From an uncultured Lachnospiraceae bacterium (GTDB lineage Bacteria; Bacillota; Clostridia; Lachnospirales; Lachnospiraceae): a DNA stretch of 64,000 nucleotides. Positions 16,118-24,830 of the stretch are shown piece by piece (positions within the stretch are counted from its first letter, which is position 1; each line of letters starts with the position of its first letter). The notes under the pieces are model-generated. The model was not told the DNA's origin, did not search any database, and saw nothing but the letters and a program-made list of their open reading frames with translations. The DNA is taken from contig CAJUTC010000007.1 of NCBI GenBank assembly GCA_910589195.1, positions 1 through 64,000 on the forward strand, given 5' to 3'. The translations under genes and the position numbers were made by a program.

Positions 16118-16753
16118 ATGATACGAAAAATAATAAAAATTGACCAGGAAACATGCAATGGCTGTGGCGCGTGTGCCCGGGCATGCCATGAAGGCGCTAT
16201 TGCAATCGTGAATGGCAAGGCTATGCTTACCCGTGAGGACTACTGTGATGGTTTAGGAGATTGCCTGCCGGAATGTCCCTGTCACGCAATTACATTTGAA
16301 GAGCGGGAAGCGGCTGCCTATGATGAAGCTGCGGTTCTGAAAGCCAAACAAAGGAAACATTATGCAGCCCAGAAAACATCGTTTGGCGTAGGCTCACAGC
16401 TTAGCCAATGGCCTTGCCAAATAAAATTAGTTCCTGTAAACGCTCCGTATTTTAACCAGGCAAATCTGCTGATAGCGGCAGACTGTACCGCATACGCCTA
16501 TGCCTGGATCCATAATGATTATATGAAGGGCAGGATTACGCTGGTGGGATGCCCCAAACTGGATTCCATTGATTACAGCGAAAAACTTGGAGAAATTATA
16601 AAAAATAACCAGATTGAAAGCATTACGCTGCTGCGCATGGAGGTGCCTTGCTGCGGCGGGCTTGTAGCAGCGTTAAAGAAGGCTTTGGAAATCAGTAAAA
16701 AACAGATTCCATGGCAAGTTGTAACAGTATCTGTTGATGGGAAAATTTTATAG
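16118..16753 (+). CDS. Two-[4Fe-4S] ferredoxin-like protein
   Basis: A 211-residue iron-sulfur protein. The first cluster motif is C13xxC16xxC19xxxC23 (CNGCGACARAC) and the second uses Cys43, 49, 53 and 55. It carries a further approximately 140-residue domain with a Cys-rich VPCCGG motif that may bind another cofactor. Similar proteins occur beside hybrid-cluster protein genes and CRP/FNR regulators in anaerobes and are thought to serve redox or nitrosative-stress functions; here that rests on context. The start at 16118 has AAGGAGG upstream. It forms a pair with the cupin gene 40 nt downstream. Confidence 0.85.
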   Translation: MIRKIIKIDQETCNGCGACARACHEGAIAIVNGKAMLTREDYCDGLGDCLPECPCHAITFEEREAAAYDEAAVLKAKQRKHYAAQKTSFGVGSQLSQWPCQIKLVPVNAPYFNQANLLIAADCTAYAYAWIHNDYMKGRITLVGCPKLDSIDYSEKLGEIIKNNQIESITLLRMEVPCCGGLVAALKKALEISKKQIPWQVVTVSVDGKIL

Positions 16754-16793
16754 GAAACGTCATAAATTTTTTGATAGAAGGTCGGGAACGGTT

Positions 16794-17117
16794 ATGTATA
16801 AAAATATTGAAAAACAGAAAACGCTGCTGCTAAAAAACCTTGTGGAATACCAGGAAAATCAGGTGGTCAGCAAAACGCTTGTGCAAAATGAAACGGTCAG
16901 TATGACCATATTTTCCTTTGATAAAGATGAAGAGATTTCCACCCATGCGTCCGGCGGTGATGCGATGGTAACAGTGCTAGAGGGCACCGGAAGATTTACG
17001 GTGGGCAGTCAGGTGTTTGTTTTAAAAGAAGGGGAAACGCTGGTTATGCCAAAGGATGTACCCCATGCCGTATATGGACAGGAACGGTTTAAAATGCAGC
17101 TTATTGTTTCATTTTAA
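16794..17117 (+). CDS. Small single-domain cupin protein
   Basis: A 107-residue cupin. Motif 1 is weak (ISTHASGGDAMVTVLEG, with one His and no second His), while motif 2 is LVMPKDVPHAVYG with a conserved His. Proteins of this kind bind a metal or small ligand and often accompany the preceding ferredoxin gene. Start at MYKNIEKQ is chosen because the upstream 20 residues overlap the ferredoxin gene; the ribosome site is poor, suggesting coupled translation. The function is not known. Confidence 0.82.
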   Translation: MYKNIEKQKTLLLKNLVEYQENQVVSKTLVQNETVSMTIFSFDKDEEISTHASGGDAMVTVLEGTGRFTVGSQVFVLKEGETLVMPKDVPHAVYGQERFKMQLIVSF

Positions 17118-17133
17118 TGTAAGAATAACATAG

Positions 17134-17170
17134 AAGGCGGTTGTGCTAAATGGATAGCCAACCGCCTTTT
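17134..17170 (+). terminator. Terminator after the ferredoxin-cupin unit
   Basis: AAGGCGGTTG (17134-17143) pairs perfectly with CAACCGCCTT (17159-17168), followed by a short T run. Outer ACATAG/CTATGT bases extend the stem. Confidence 0.8.
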
Positions 17171-17277
17171 CCTATGTCCGGAATTTGAAATCAAACACAA
17201 AGGAATTTTATGGAAATTGTGCGCAAGTGTGAAAAAATAGCAAAATAAAATAAAAAAATATACAAATTTAATAGACA

Positions 17278-17312
17278 GCCAAGTTGACAACTTGGCAGCC
17301 ATGTGGTAATAT
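17278..17312 (+). promoter_or_regulatory. Nucleoside operon promoter with overlapping palindromic operator
   Basis: TTGACA (17284-17289), a 17-nt spacer and TAATAT (17307-17312) form a good sigma-A promoter. The -35 is embedded in a perfect 19-bp palindrome, GCCAAGTTG-A-CAACTTGGC (17278-17296). Such placement suits a repressor. The GntR-type regulator encoded by the second gene of the operon is the obvious candidate. Confidence 0.75.
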
Positions 17313-17387
17313 GTATCTACCAGAACAGAAAATACGGTTGGCAGTTGGATGAATGTGATACTGGCTGCAAATGAAAAGGAGGAAATT

Positions 17388-18176
17388 TTGGAAAAGAAGA
17401 AGATGATGCATATTGGCCTTAGAACCAATGACATTGGACGTTACGTATTCCTGCCAGGAAGCCCGGAACGTACGGAAAAGATTGCTGCCCATTTTGAAAA
17501 TCCAAAGGAAATTGCTTATAACCGGGAGTACAGAACCTGGATCGGAACTCTTTTGGGCGTTCCGGTGGCAGTAACCAGCACTGGCATCGGCGGCCCTTCT
17601 ACAGCGATTGCGGTGGAAGAATTGTTCCAATGCGGAGCAGATACTATGATGCGGGTAGGAAGCTGTGCTTCTACTTCGTCTAAGGTTCATGCAGGTGACA
17701 TTGTGATTCCAAACGGGGCCATCCGTATGGAAGGGGTAGGGAACCACTACCTGCCGTTAGAATTTCCGGCAGTCCCGGATTTTGGGATGGTAAAGGAGAT
17801 CGAGGCAGCAGCAATTCAAGCCGGATATCCCTACAATATCGGAGTGACCATTACAAAAGCTTCGTTTTATTCCCAGACAGCACCAGAAACAAAGCCGGTG
17901 GCCCAGGAATTAAAGTACCGATGGGAGGCCTATGAAAAGGGAGGCGCTACTTCTACCAGTATGGAATGTGCCCCGCTGTTTTTAGTCGGCGCTACTTTGG
18001 GGATCCGCACATCCTGTGTTATGGTAAGTGCTACTGATTACAAGCAGTATAATGACCAAGGGCGGAAACAGCCTTTGACGGATTTGGAGGAACGAGCGAT
18101 TCAGGTGGCAATTGAAGGGATGAAACGGATTATTCGCGGCGACCAGGAGGCCAAAAGAAACGGGGGGATTAGATGA
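17388..18176 (+). CDS. udp: Uridine phosphorylase-like nucleoside phosphorylase 1
   Basis: A 262-residue NP-I family phosphorylase that would split a nucleoside with phosphate into base and ribose-1-phosphate. The phosphate-binding GSPER near residues 24-28, the Arg in RVGSCAS and the ribose-binding TSMEC are visible. TTG at 17388 is chosen because AAGGAGG lies 7-8 nt upstream and the resulting N-terminus (EKKKMMHIG) aligns with the paralogue at 25784 (MEDKKMMHL). The usual EMES motif reads SMEC here and in that paralogue. First gene of the operon behind the palindromic promoter. The exact base preference is uncertain. Confidence 0.85.
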   Translation: MEKKKMMHIGLRTNDIGRYVFLPGSPERTEKIAAHFENPKEIAYNREYRTWIGTLLGVPVAVTSTGIGGPSTAIAVEELFQCGADTMMRVGSCASTSSKVHAGDIVIPNGAIRMEGVGNHYLPLEFPAVPDFGMVKEIEAAAIQAGYPYNIGVTITKASFYSQTAPETKPVAQELKYRWEAYEKGGATSTSMECAPLFLVGATLGIRTSCVMVSATDYKQYNDQGRKQPLTDLEERAIQVAIEGMKRIIRGDQEAKRNGGIR

Positions 18177-18946
18177 CATGTGAAGGATGGCCATTGCTGG
18201 AAGAGAAAAATGTGCCTTATTATGTTCAGATTTACGATATTGTATTTCAGATGATCCAAGAAGGAGAGCTGAAAGAAGGAGATGTACTGCCAGGGGAAAA
18301 CCTGATGGCCTCTTACTGGAATATCAGCCGTGCTACCGTTCGGATGGCAGTGCGGAAGCTGGAAGAGGATGGATTTATCTATAAAATGCAGGGCAAACGA
18401 ACTACAGTTGCCTCATCCATTAGCCATCTTGATAACGGGCTTCAGTGGTTATCCAACCCTTGTATTAATAGCTGCGTGGCAGCGATCACCCGGATTTCGG
18501 CCAAAGCCCAGCTTCAGCAAAGCGGGGAGTATGTAGCGAAGCAACTTGGTTATCATAATAAAAAATTTGTAATGGGAACCATTGATACAGACTATTTTTC
18601 CGGGGAAGAGCGGACGGCTTCATCGGTATGCATTTTTCACAGCAATATGTTGGAAATGTGGAATTTATCCCTGGATGATGAAGAAGCCTTAAAAGAAGTC
18701 GTGACGAAGAAGATTTACCAGGCATCAAAGCGATCGCGGCTTAGTTTAAATGTTATGGCAGCAGAGGATAACAGCCAGGAACCAGACGGCAATTTAGCAG
18801 AACGGTTAACGGATTCGGAACAGCAGGGGATTATTGTTATGGAAGAAGTTTTGATTGGGGAAAACAGTGAACCAATCGCCTACTGCAAATATTGGCTAAA
18901 TGCAAACTGGTACCGATTTGCCCTGGATCGCAAGAGTATGATGTAA
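18173..18946 (+). CDS. GntR-family regulator of the nucleoside operon
   Basis: A 257-residue regulator with an N-terminal GntR winged helix (about 12-80; VLPGENLMASYWNISRATVRMAVRKLEEDG) and a C-terminal UTRA-like effector domain ending in YCKYWLNANWYRF. Translation is coupled to the upstream phosphorylase by an ATGA overlap. It probably represses the operon through the 19-bp palindrome at 17278 and responds to a nucleoside or ribose derivative; both points are inference from placement. Confidence 0.85.
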   Translation: MTCEGWPLLEEKNVPYYVQIYDIVFQMIQEGELKEGDVLPGENLMASYWNISRATVRMAVRKLEEDGFIYKMQGKRTTVASSISHLDNGLQWLSNPCINSCVAAITRISAKAQLQQSGEYVAKQLGYHNKKFVMGTIDTDYFSGEERTASSVCIFHSNMLEMWNLSLDDEEALKEVVTKKIYQASKRSRLSLNVMAAEDNSQEPDGNLAERLTDSEQQGIIVMEEVLIGENSEPIAYCKYWLNANWYRFALDRKSMM

Positions 18947-19008
18947 CGTCAGGGCAAGAGAGAGTTTGCCCTTACATAATTATAATTCCATATACAGGAG
19001 GAAATGAA

Positions 19009-20202
19009 ATGAAAAGACGGATCTGTGTAGTACTTGCAACAGCAATTGCGGCATCATCATTGGCAGGGTGCGGCGGTTCCAAACCAGCCGGCCAAACCAC
19101 CCAGGCGGAATCAAAAGGCCAGGAGGCAGGTAACGCAAACGAAACGGAACAAACAGAAGAAGGGGCTGGCGGCAGCCAGGAATCCGGCGATCCCATAAAG
19201 GTAGTTTACCTGGTAAATGGAAATTTGGGAGATAAAGGATTTTATGATTCGGCGGCATCCGGCATCAAAATGATGGAAGAGAAGCTGGGAGCGGAAACAA
19301 AGATTATTGAAATGGGACGTGATGAAACCAGCTATGAAGGTAATTACCTGGATGTTTCAGAGCAGGACTGGGATATGATTATTTCCGGAACCTGGTCGGT
19401 AAAGGAATTAGCAGAAGAGATTGCGGCACAGTTCCCAGAGAAAAAGTATATGTTCTTTGACGGAGAAGTGGATTACGGCGTAGTAGTGGACGGAAACATG
19501 ATGGGAGTTAATTATTTTTCCAACCAAGGCGCGTTTATGGCAGGCTGCCTGGCTGCCAGGATGCTGGAATCTGGCGATGAAAAAATTGACGCTTCCAAAA
19601 AGATTCTTGGTTTTGTAGGCTCTATGGATACCGCTAATATTAATGATTTCCTGGTAGGATATCTGGATGGGATTCGTTATATTGATCCGGAAATTAAGGT
19701 GATGACTTCCTACGTAGGTTCCTTTGAGGATGTTTCAAAATGTATGGAAATGACCACCCAGCTATACAATCAGGGAGCCCAGATTGTATATGCGCCAGCT
19801 TCTCAAAGTATTTTAGGTGCGGTAACGGCAGCTTCCAACAGCAATAAATATTTAATTGCCTGTGATCAGGATATTTATGCGCAGCTTGCGGAGTCAGATC
19901 CAGATCTGGCGCAAGCCGTACTTTCTTCCAGCTTAAAGAATGTAGGGGATTCCCTGTTTACAGCGGTAGAAGGATTTATAAACGGTACGATGACTACCGA
20001 TCAGAACTATACGATGGGACTGGACAGCGGCGCTGTAGGTCTGGCAAAGAATGAAAATTATGAAGCAAATGTACCAGAAGAGATCCGCAAGGAGATGGAA
20101 GATATTGAGGCAAAGGTAATCAGCGGCGAAATTACAGTAGGAACGGCATTCCAGATGTCCACAGAAGAAGTGGCCGCCTTAAGGGATGAGATGAAGCCGT
20201 GA
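19009..20202 (+). CDS. BMP-family nucleoside-binding lipoprotein
   Basis: A 397-residue surface lipoprotein. The signal peptide ends at the lipobox SSLAGC, then an Ala/Glu/Gln-rich linker runs to about residue 60, followed by a Bmp (PnrA/BmpA) periplasmic-binding fold with YLVNGNLGDKGFYDSAASG and ACDQDIYAQL. BMP lipoproteins bind purine nucleosides for ABC uptake. The start at 19009 has AGGAGG upstream; an earlier in-frame ATG overlaps the GntR gene. Partner of the ATPase and two permeases that follow, equivalent to NupN of Bacillus. Confidence 0.9.
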   Translation: MKRRICVVLATAIAASSLAGCGGSKPAGQTTQAESKGQEAGNANETEQTEEGAGGSQESGDPIKVVYLVNGNLGDKGFYDSAASGIKMMEEKLGAETKIIEMGRDETSYEGNYLDVSEQDWDMIISGTWSVKELAEEIAAQFPEKKYMFFDGEVDYGVVVDGNMMGVNYFSNQGAFMAGCLAARMLESGDEKIDASKKILGFVGSMDTANINDFLVGYLDGIRYIDPEIKVMTSYVGSFEDVSKCMEMTTQLYNQGAQIVYAPASQSILGAVTAASNSNKYLIACDQDIYAQLAESDPDLAQAVLSSSLKNVGDSLFTAVEGFINGTMTTDQNYTMGLDSGAVGLAKNENYEANVPEEIRKEMEDIEAKVISGEITVGTAFQMSTEEVAALRDEMKP

Positions 20203-20224
20203 TCAGGTAACGACCAAATACCAG

Positions 20225-20275
20225 GCAGGGCTTTTGACACGACGGTTTGCGCCGGACAAAAAGCCTTGCTTTTTG
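20225..20275 (+). terminator. Hairpin with T run between lipoprotein and transporter genes
   Basis: GCAGGGCTTTTG pairs with CAAAAAGCCTTGC around a GC-rich loop and is followed by TTTTTGG. It sits 23 nt after the lipoprotein stop, a usual place for partial termination that yields more binding protein than membrane components. Confidence 0.65.
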
Positions 20276-20448
20276 GATCATTTTAAATGGATTGAAATGA
20301 GGGTGCCGCAAAAGCATTCAGATGCTGGAATCGATAGTAATGGGTTTTTATCGCATTTTTCTACACACTCTCTGAAGAATGAAAATTCCAGTATCGCGGG
20401 AACCAAACCAGCTATTTGCAATATCCTTATGGAAACGGAGTGAAAACC

Positions 20449-21999
20449 ATGACAGAAGCATTACATATGAAACATATTGTAAAAGTATATCCAAATGGCG
20501 TTATGGCAAATAAGGATGTTACGTTATGCGTTAATCAAGGGGAAATCCATGCCCTTTCTGGCGAAAACGGCGCCGGAAAGTCTACGCTGATGAAGATTCT
20601 TTTTGGGGAAGAGCAGGCTACCTCCGGCGAAATTTTGATTAACGGAACCCCGGTTTCCATTACCTCGCCGCAACAAGCGATCAGACTGGGGATTGGCATG
20701 GTACACCAGCATTTTATGCTGGTTCCGTCCCTGACGGTTACGGAAAATATGATCATGGGGATTGAGCCGAAAAGGGGGATTTTAATTGACCAGAAATATG
20801 CCAAGCAGCAGGTGGAAGAGATTGGGAAAAAATATAATCTTTACATTGATCCAGATAAAAAAATCTGTGATCTGACGGTGGGGCAGAAGCAGAAAGTAGA
20901 GATTTTAAAGGCATTATTCAGAGGGGCAAAAATTCTGATTTTGGATGAGCCGACTGCTGTGCTCACACCTCAGGAAACGGCAGAGCTGTTTGAAGAGCTG
21001 AAACATTTGAGAAAGAACGGATATACCATTATTTTTATTTCCCATAAATTAAACGAAGTAAAAGAACTTTGCGATCGGATTACCATCATTCGCCGGGGAG
21101 TTACTATGGGCGTACATGATGTAGCGGGAGTGACGGAGGAGGATATATCCCGGCTGATGGTAGGGCGGGATGTGGTGCTAAAGGTTGAAAAAGAGCCGGC
21201 TAAGCCGGGGAAATCCCTGATCCGGGTAAGGGACTTAAAGGTAATTGACGAAAACGGCAGCGCTTTCTTAAACGGTGTTTCGTTTTCCCTGCGGGAAGGG
21301 GAGATCTTAGGAATCGCCGGTGTTGAAGGGAACGGCCAGAGTGAGCTGGTACAGGCCGTAACCGGGATGGGGAAATATACATCGGGAACCGTGGAGATAA
21401 ACGGGCAGGATATTGCCAGGAAGACGGTAAAAAAGATTCGGGATTTAAAGCTGGCTCATATTCCGGAGGACAGAATGTCTTCTGGTGTAGCTTCCAGACT
21501 TTCGATTACGGAAAATATCATTGCGGACAAATTAAACTGGATCCGATTTTCCAAAAAAGGGTTATTAAAGAGAAAATCGATTCGGGAATATGGAGAGGAG
21601 ATGGTGAAGGATTACCGGATCTTCTGTAAAAACCAGGATGTGGAGATTGGAAGCCTTTCTGGTGGTAATATCCAAAAGGCGGTATTGGCCAGGGAGCTCT
21701 CTGGCAGACCGAAGGTGATTGTCGCCAACCAGCCTACAAGAGGGGTGGATGTAGGCGCTACAGAATTTATCCGCCAGCAGCTTATTGATATGCGGGATCA
21801 AAAAAATGGGGTTTTGCTGATCTCGTCTGACTTAAATGAGGTACTGGGTCTTTCTGACAGCTTGATTGTTCTGTATGAAGGTAAGATCGTAGCCTATATT
21901 TCCGATGTACCTTCTATGACAGAGGCGGAATTGGGAACCTATATGCTGGGAATTCAGAGGCAGACAGAAGAGCAGATAAAGGAGGCACTTCATGAATAG
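20449..21999 (+). CDS. Nucleoside ABC transporter ATPase (two ABC domains)
   Basis: A 516-residue protein with two fused ABC cassettes, as in NupO/RbsA-type importers. Domain 1 (about 5-240) has GENGAGKST, a DLTVGQKQK signature and LILDEPTAVLTP. Domain 2 (about 255-505) has the degenerate Walker A GVEGNGQSE, the signature SLSGGNIQK and VANQPTRGVDVG, so domain 2 is probably the weaker ATPase site. The start at 20449 has a CGGAG ribosome site. It overlaps the first permease by 8 nt. With the BMP lipoprotein it should power nucleoside uptake. Confidence 0.9.
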   Translation: MTEALHMKHIVKVYPNGVMANKDVTLCVNQGEIHALSGENGAGKSTLMKILFGEEQATSGEILINGTPVSITSPQQAIRLGIGMVHQHFMLVPSLTVTENMIMGIEPKRGILIDQKYAKQQVEEIGKKYNLYIDPDKKICDLTVGQKQKVEILKALFRGAKILILDEPTAVLTPQETAELFEELKHLRKNGYTIIFISHKLNEVKELCDRITIIRRGVTMGVHDVAGVTEEDISRLMVGRDVVLKVEKEPAKPGKSLIRVRDLKVIDENGSAFLNGVSFSLREGEILGIAGVEGNGQSELVQAVTGMGKYTSGTVEINGQDIARKTVKKIRDLKLAHIPEDRMSSGVASRLSITENIIADKLNWIRFSKKGLLKRKSIREYGEEMVKDYRIFCKNQDVEIGSLSGGNIQKAVLARELSGRPKVIVANQPTRGVDVGATEFIRQQLIDMRDQKNGVLLISSDLNEVLGLSDSLIVLYEGKIVAYISDVPSMTEAELGTYMLGIQRQTEEQIKEALHE

Positions 22000-23092
22000 T
22001 AATAAAAAGATCCATTTACTGGTAGACAGTATTAAGATGGCGCTGATTATCGCCATTGCCTGCGGCCTGGTTTCAGTGATTGTGTTTCTGGTAAGCGATG
22101 ATCCCTGGCCTGCCATCTACAGCTTTTTTGTTGGTCCCTTTACTTCTTTACGGCGGATTGGAAATATTATTGAGGCGGCATCTCCGCTGGTATTTACAGC
22201 ACTGGCGGTTATCATTATTTTTGGTTCCGGGCAGTTTTCTATGATTGCGGAAGGTTCCTTTTTTATCGGTATTACCGGAACCATGGCGGCAGCGATTGCC
22301 TTGGATCTTCCGGCAGGGGTCCATTCGGTGGTGGCCATTTTGTTTGGTGGCGTTTGCGGAGCGTTTGTAGCTCTGATCCCTGCGTTCCTTAAGATGAAAT
22401 GGTCGGTAAGTGAGCTGGTTACCTCCATTATGCTAAACTATGTGGTGCAGTTTTTTGCTATCTATACGGTTAGCTACCATTTCAGGGAGGTTAGTTCCTC
22501 CAGCCTGGCTTCCCTGGCATTTAAGGATACTTCCAGGCTTCCCGTTGTTTTAGAGGGAACCCGGATCCATGGCGGCGTAATCCTGGGACTGGCATTTTGT
22601 GTGCTGGTATGGTTTTTTCTGTACCGGACTTCCTTTGGAACGAAACTTCGGATTACGGGAGGTAATCCCCTGTTTGCCAAATATGCAGGCCTTAGTGTAA
22701 CTGGCGTGATGGTGGCGGCTCAGGTGATTGCCGGAGCGATTGCCGGAATCGGCGGCGGCGCGGAATTGCTTGGGATGTACAACCGGTTTAAGTGGACCGC
22801 TACCCCGGGATACGGCTGGACTGGCATTGTAGTAGCCCTACTTGCCAGAAGCAATCCGCTTTTAGTTCCCCTTGCGGCTGCCTTTATCGGATACTTGAAC
22901 GTGGGGGCTGATATTATGGCCAGAAGTTCCGATGTGGGAAGTGAGATGGTGGACATTATCCAAGGCGTTATGATGTTCTTAATTGCGGCAGACGCGCTGC
23001 TGCGGGGCTTAAAGCAGCGGATGATCGTAAAAGCTGCCAAGTTGGAAGAGGCGGCTATGCAGGAAGAAGCGGCAAAGGAGGTAAGGGCATGA
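21992..23092 (+). CDS. Nucleoside ABC transporter permease 1
   Basis: A 366-residue membrane permease of the BPD_transp_2 (RbsC/NupP) family with eight to ten membrane helices. The conserved cytoplasmic coupling block is GTKLRITGGNPLFAKYAGLS, and GYGWTGIVVALLARSNPL is the family's C-terminal landmark. It ends with a charged Ala/Glu-rich tail. GGAGG lies 6-7 nt upstream of the ATG, within the ATPase gene. It forms a heterodimeric pore with the next gene product. Confidence 0.9.
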   Translation: MNSNKKIHLLVDSIKMALIIAIACGLVSVIVFLVSDDPWPAIYSFFVGPFTSLRRIGNIIEAASPLVFTALAVIIIFGSGQFSMIAEGSFFIGITGTMAAAIALDLPAGVHSVVAILFGGVCGAFVALIPAFLKMKWSVSELVTSIMLNYVVQFFAIYTVSYHFREVSSSSLASLAFKDTSRLPVVLEGTRIHGGVILGLAFCVLVWFFLYRTSFGTKLRITGGNPLFAKYAGLSVTGVMVAAQVIAGAIAGIGGGAELLGMYNRFKWTATPGYGWTGIVVALLARSNPLLVPLAAAFIGYLNVGADIMARSSDVGSEMVDIIQGVMMFLIAADALLRGLKQRMIVKAAKLEEAAMQEEAAKEVRA

Positions 23093-24024
23093 ATATATTC
23101 CGTTATATTTGCAGTGTAGATTTTATTTATATGTGGATCCGTGTGGCTACCCCTATCCTGTTAGCGGCCTTAGGCTCTGTGGTATGCAACAAAGCTGGAG
23201 TGGTAAATTTGGGACTGGAAGGAACTATGCTGATTTCGGCTCTTTTTGGGGTTTTGGGAAGTGTGTACGGGAATAGTTTGTTTATGGGACTTTTGGCTGG
23301 TCTTTTGGCAGCGCTGGCAGTCAGCGCCGCATTTGCCTATTTCCATCTAATCCTCCAGGCCAATAACGTACTTTGCGGAACAGCGGTGAATACTATGGCT
23401 ACCGGTCTTACCGTGTTTGTTCTCCAGCTAGCCACAGGGGAAAAAGGGAATTCTTCTTCTCTTAAAAGTTTTTCCTTCCCGAATATTGAAATTCCTTTGA
23501 TTAAAGATATTCCGGTGCTCGGTGAAATCATATCAGGCCATAATACGTTAACGTATGTGGCGGTTTTTATGGTGGTTGCCATCTATGTGCTTTTGTATAA
23601 AACGCCTCTGGGTCTCAGGATGCGGGCAGTGGGGGAAACTCCGGAAGCAGCTTCTAGCGTAGGGCAGAATGTAATTGTAATCCGATTTATCGCCATCCTG
23701 ATTTGCGGTGTGCTGACAGGACTGGGAGGGATGTATTTGTCCATGGGGTATCTGGGGATGTTTGTGCGTGACATGACGGCAGGAAGAGGGTTTATTGCCC
23801 TGGCTGCCTGTTCCATGGGGCAGGCAACTCCTGTAGGAGCATTAGCGTCCTCCATGATTTTTGCGTTTTTTGACGGTCTTTCAAATATCCTGCAGGTACT
23901 GAAAATTCCGTCAGAATTTGTGCAAATGCTGCCATACCTGGCTACCATTATCGGACTTACCATATACTCTATCCAGCAATCATTCCGGATGAAGCAGAAA
24001 ATGAAAAAGCAGCAAGAAACATAA
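23089..24024 (+). CDS. Nucleoside ABC transporter permease 2
   Basis: A 311-residue BPD_transp_2 permease (NupQ type). An N-terminal block KAGVVNLGLEGTMLISA and a coupling loop GLRMRAVGETPEAASSVG are diagnostic. It is coupled to permease 1 by an ATGA overlap. Heterodimeric permease pairs are normal for BMP-dependent nucleoside importers. Confidence 0.9.
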   Translation: MNIFRYICSVDFIYMWIRVATPILLAALGSVVCNKAGVVNLGLEGTMLISALFGVLGSVYGNSLFMGLLAGLLAALAVSAAFAYFHLILQANNVLCGTAVNTMATGLTVFVLQLATGEKGNSSSLKSFSFPNIEIPLIKDIPVLGEIISGHNTLTYVAVFMVVAIYVLLYKTPLGLRMRAVGETPEAASSVGQNVIVIRFIAILICGVLTGLGGMYLSMGYLGMFVRDMTAGRGFIALAACSMGQATPVGALASSMIFAFFDGLSNILQVLKIPSEFVQMLPYLATIIGLTIYSIQQSFRMKQKMKKQQET

Positions 24025-24059
24025 GATAGATAATTGACAGAAAGGGCGGAAACGAAACT

Positions 24060-24830
24060 ATGGGATTAAATAAAGAAGAAAAAACCTTAGGAAAACGGCA
24101 GTATCATATCCATTTAAGCCCCGGCGATGTGGGGGAATACGTACTCCTTCCAGGTGATCCGGCCAGGTCTGACCGGGTGGCAAAGTATTTAGATAATGGG
24201 AAGCTGATGGCAAATAACCGGGAACACCGCACCTTTACCGGGTATTATAAAGGGGTAAAAATTTCAGTAACCTCTACAGGCATGGGCTGCCCTTCGGCGG
24301 CCATCGCGGCAGAGGAGCTGATGAACATTGGAGCCAAATGCCTGATTCGCATTGGCAGCAGCGCCGCCCTTCAGGAAGGGATCCGGATCGGGGATTTGAT
24401 GATTTCCACCGGTTCCATGAAAAATGAGGGAACCTCCCGCTTTTATGTGCCAGATGTATTCCCGGCGGTTCCGGATTTTGATTTAACCAGAACCATAATT
24501 GATACGGCAAAGGAGATGGAGCCGGAACTTTCGGGAAACGTTTTTTATGGGATCAATGCTTCCGATGACGCGTTTTATGGGGAAACGCCGGAATGGATTC
24601 AAAAACTTTCCGATTTGGGCTGCCTGAATGTGGAGATGGAAAGCTCTGCCCTTTATACGGTATGCCACAGGCGGAAATGCCGGGCAGCCATGATCAGCGC
24701 CGTATCGGGAAATTTAGTAACCGGGGAAGTAATTTATGAAACGGCGAATGAGGGGTTAGCCAAAGGTTGGGATGAAGAGATCCGGATCGTATTGGAAGCA
24801 ATTTACCGATTTGAGAAGAGGAAAGGGTAA
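24060..24830 (+). CDS. Nucleoside phosphorylase (purine or uridine type)
   Basis: A 256-residue NP-I phosphorylase, more distant from the two others in this locus. It has the standard GDPAR phosphate loop, RIGSSAAL, and NVEMESSAL with both Glu residues of the EMES motif intact. The sequence between, GINASDDAFYG, fits a uridine-phosphorylase-like pocket better than DeoD, but the base specificity cannot be settled by eye. The stop and the next start share a base (TAATG). Confidence 0.82.
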   Translation: MGLNKEEKTLGKRQYHIHLSPGDVGEYVLLPGDPARSDRVAKYLDNGKLMANNREHRTFTGYYKGVKISVTSTGMGCPSAAIAAEELMNIGAKCLIRIGSSAALQEGIRIGDLMISTGSMKNEGTSRFYVPDVFPAVPDFDLTRTIIDTAKEMEPELSGNVFYGINASDDAFYGETPEWIQKLSDLGCLNVEMESSALYTVCHRRKCRAAMISAVSGNLVTGEVIYETANEGLAKGWDEEIRIVLEAIYRFEKRKG

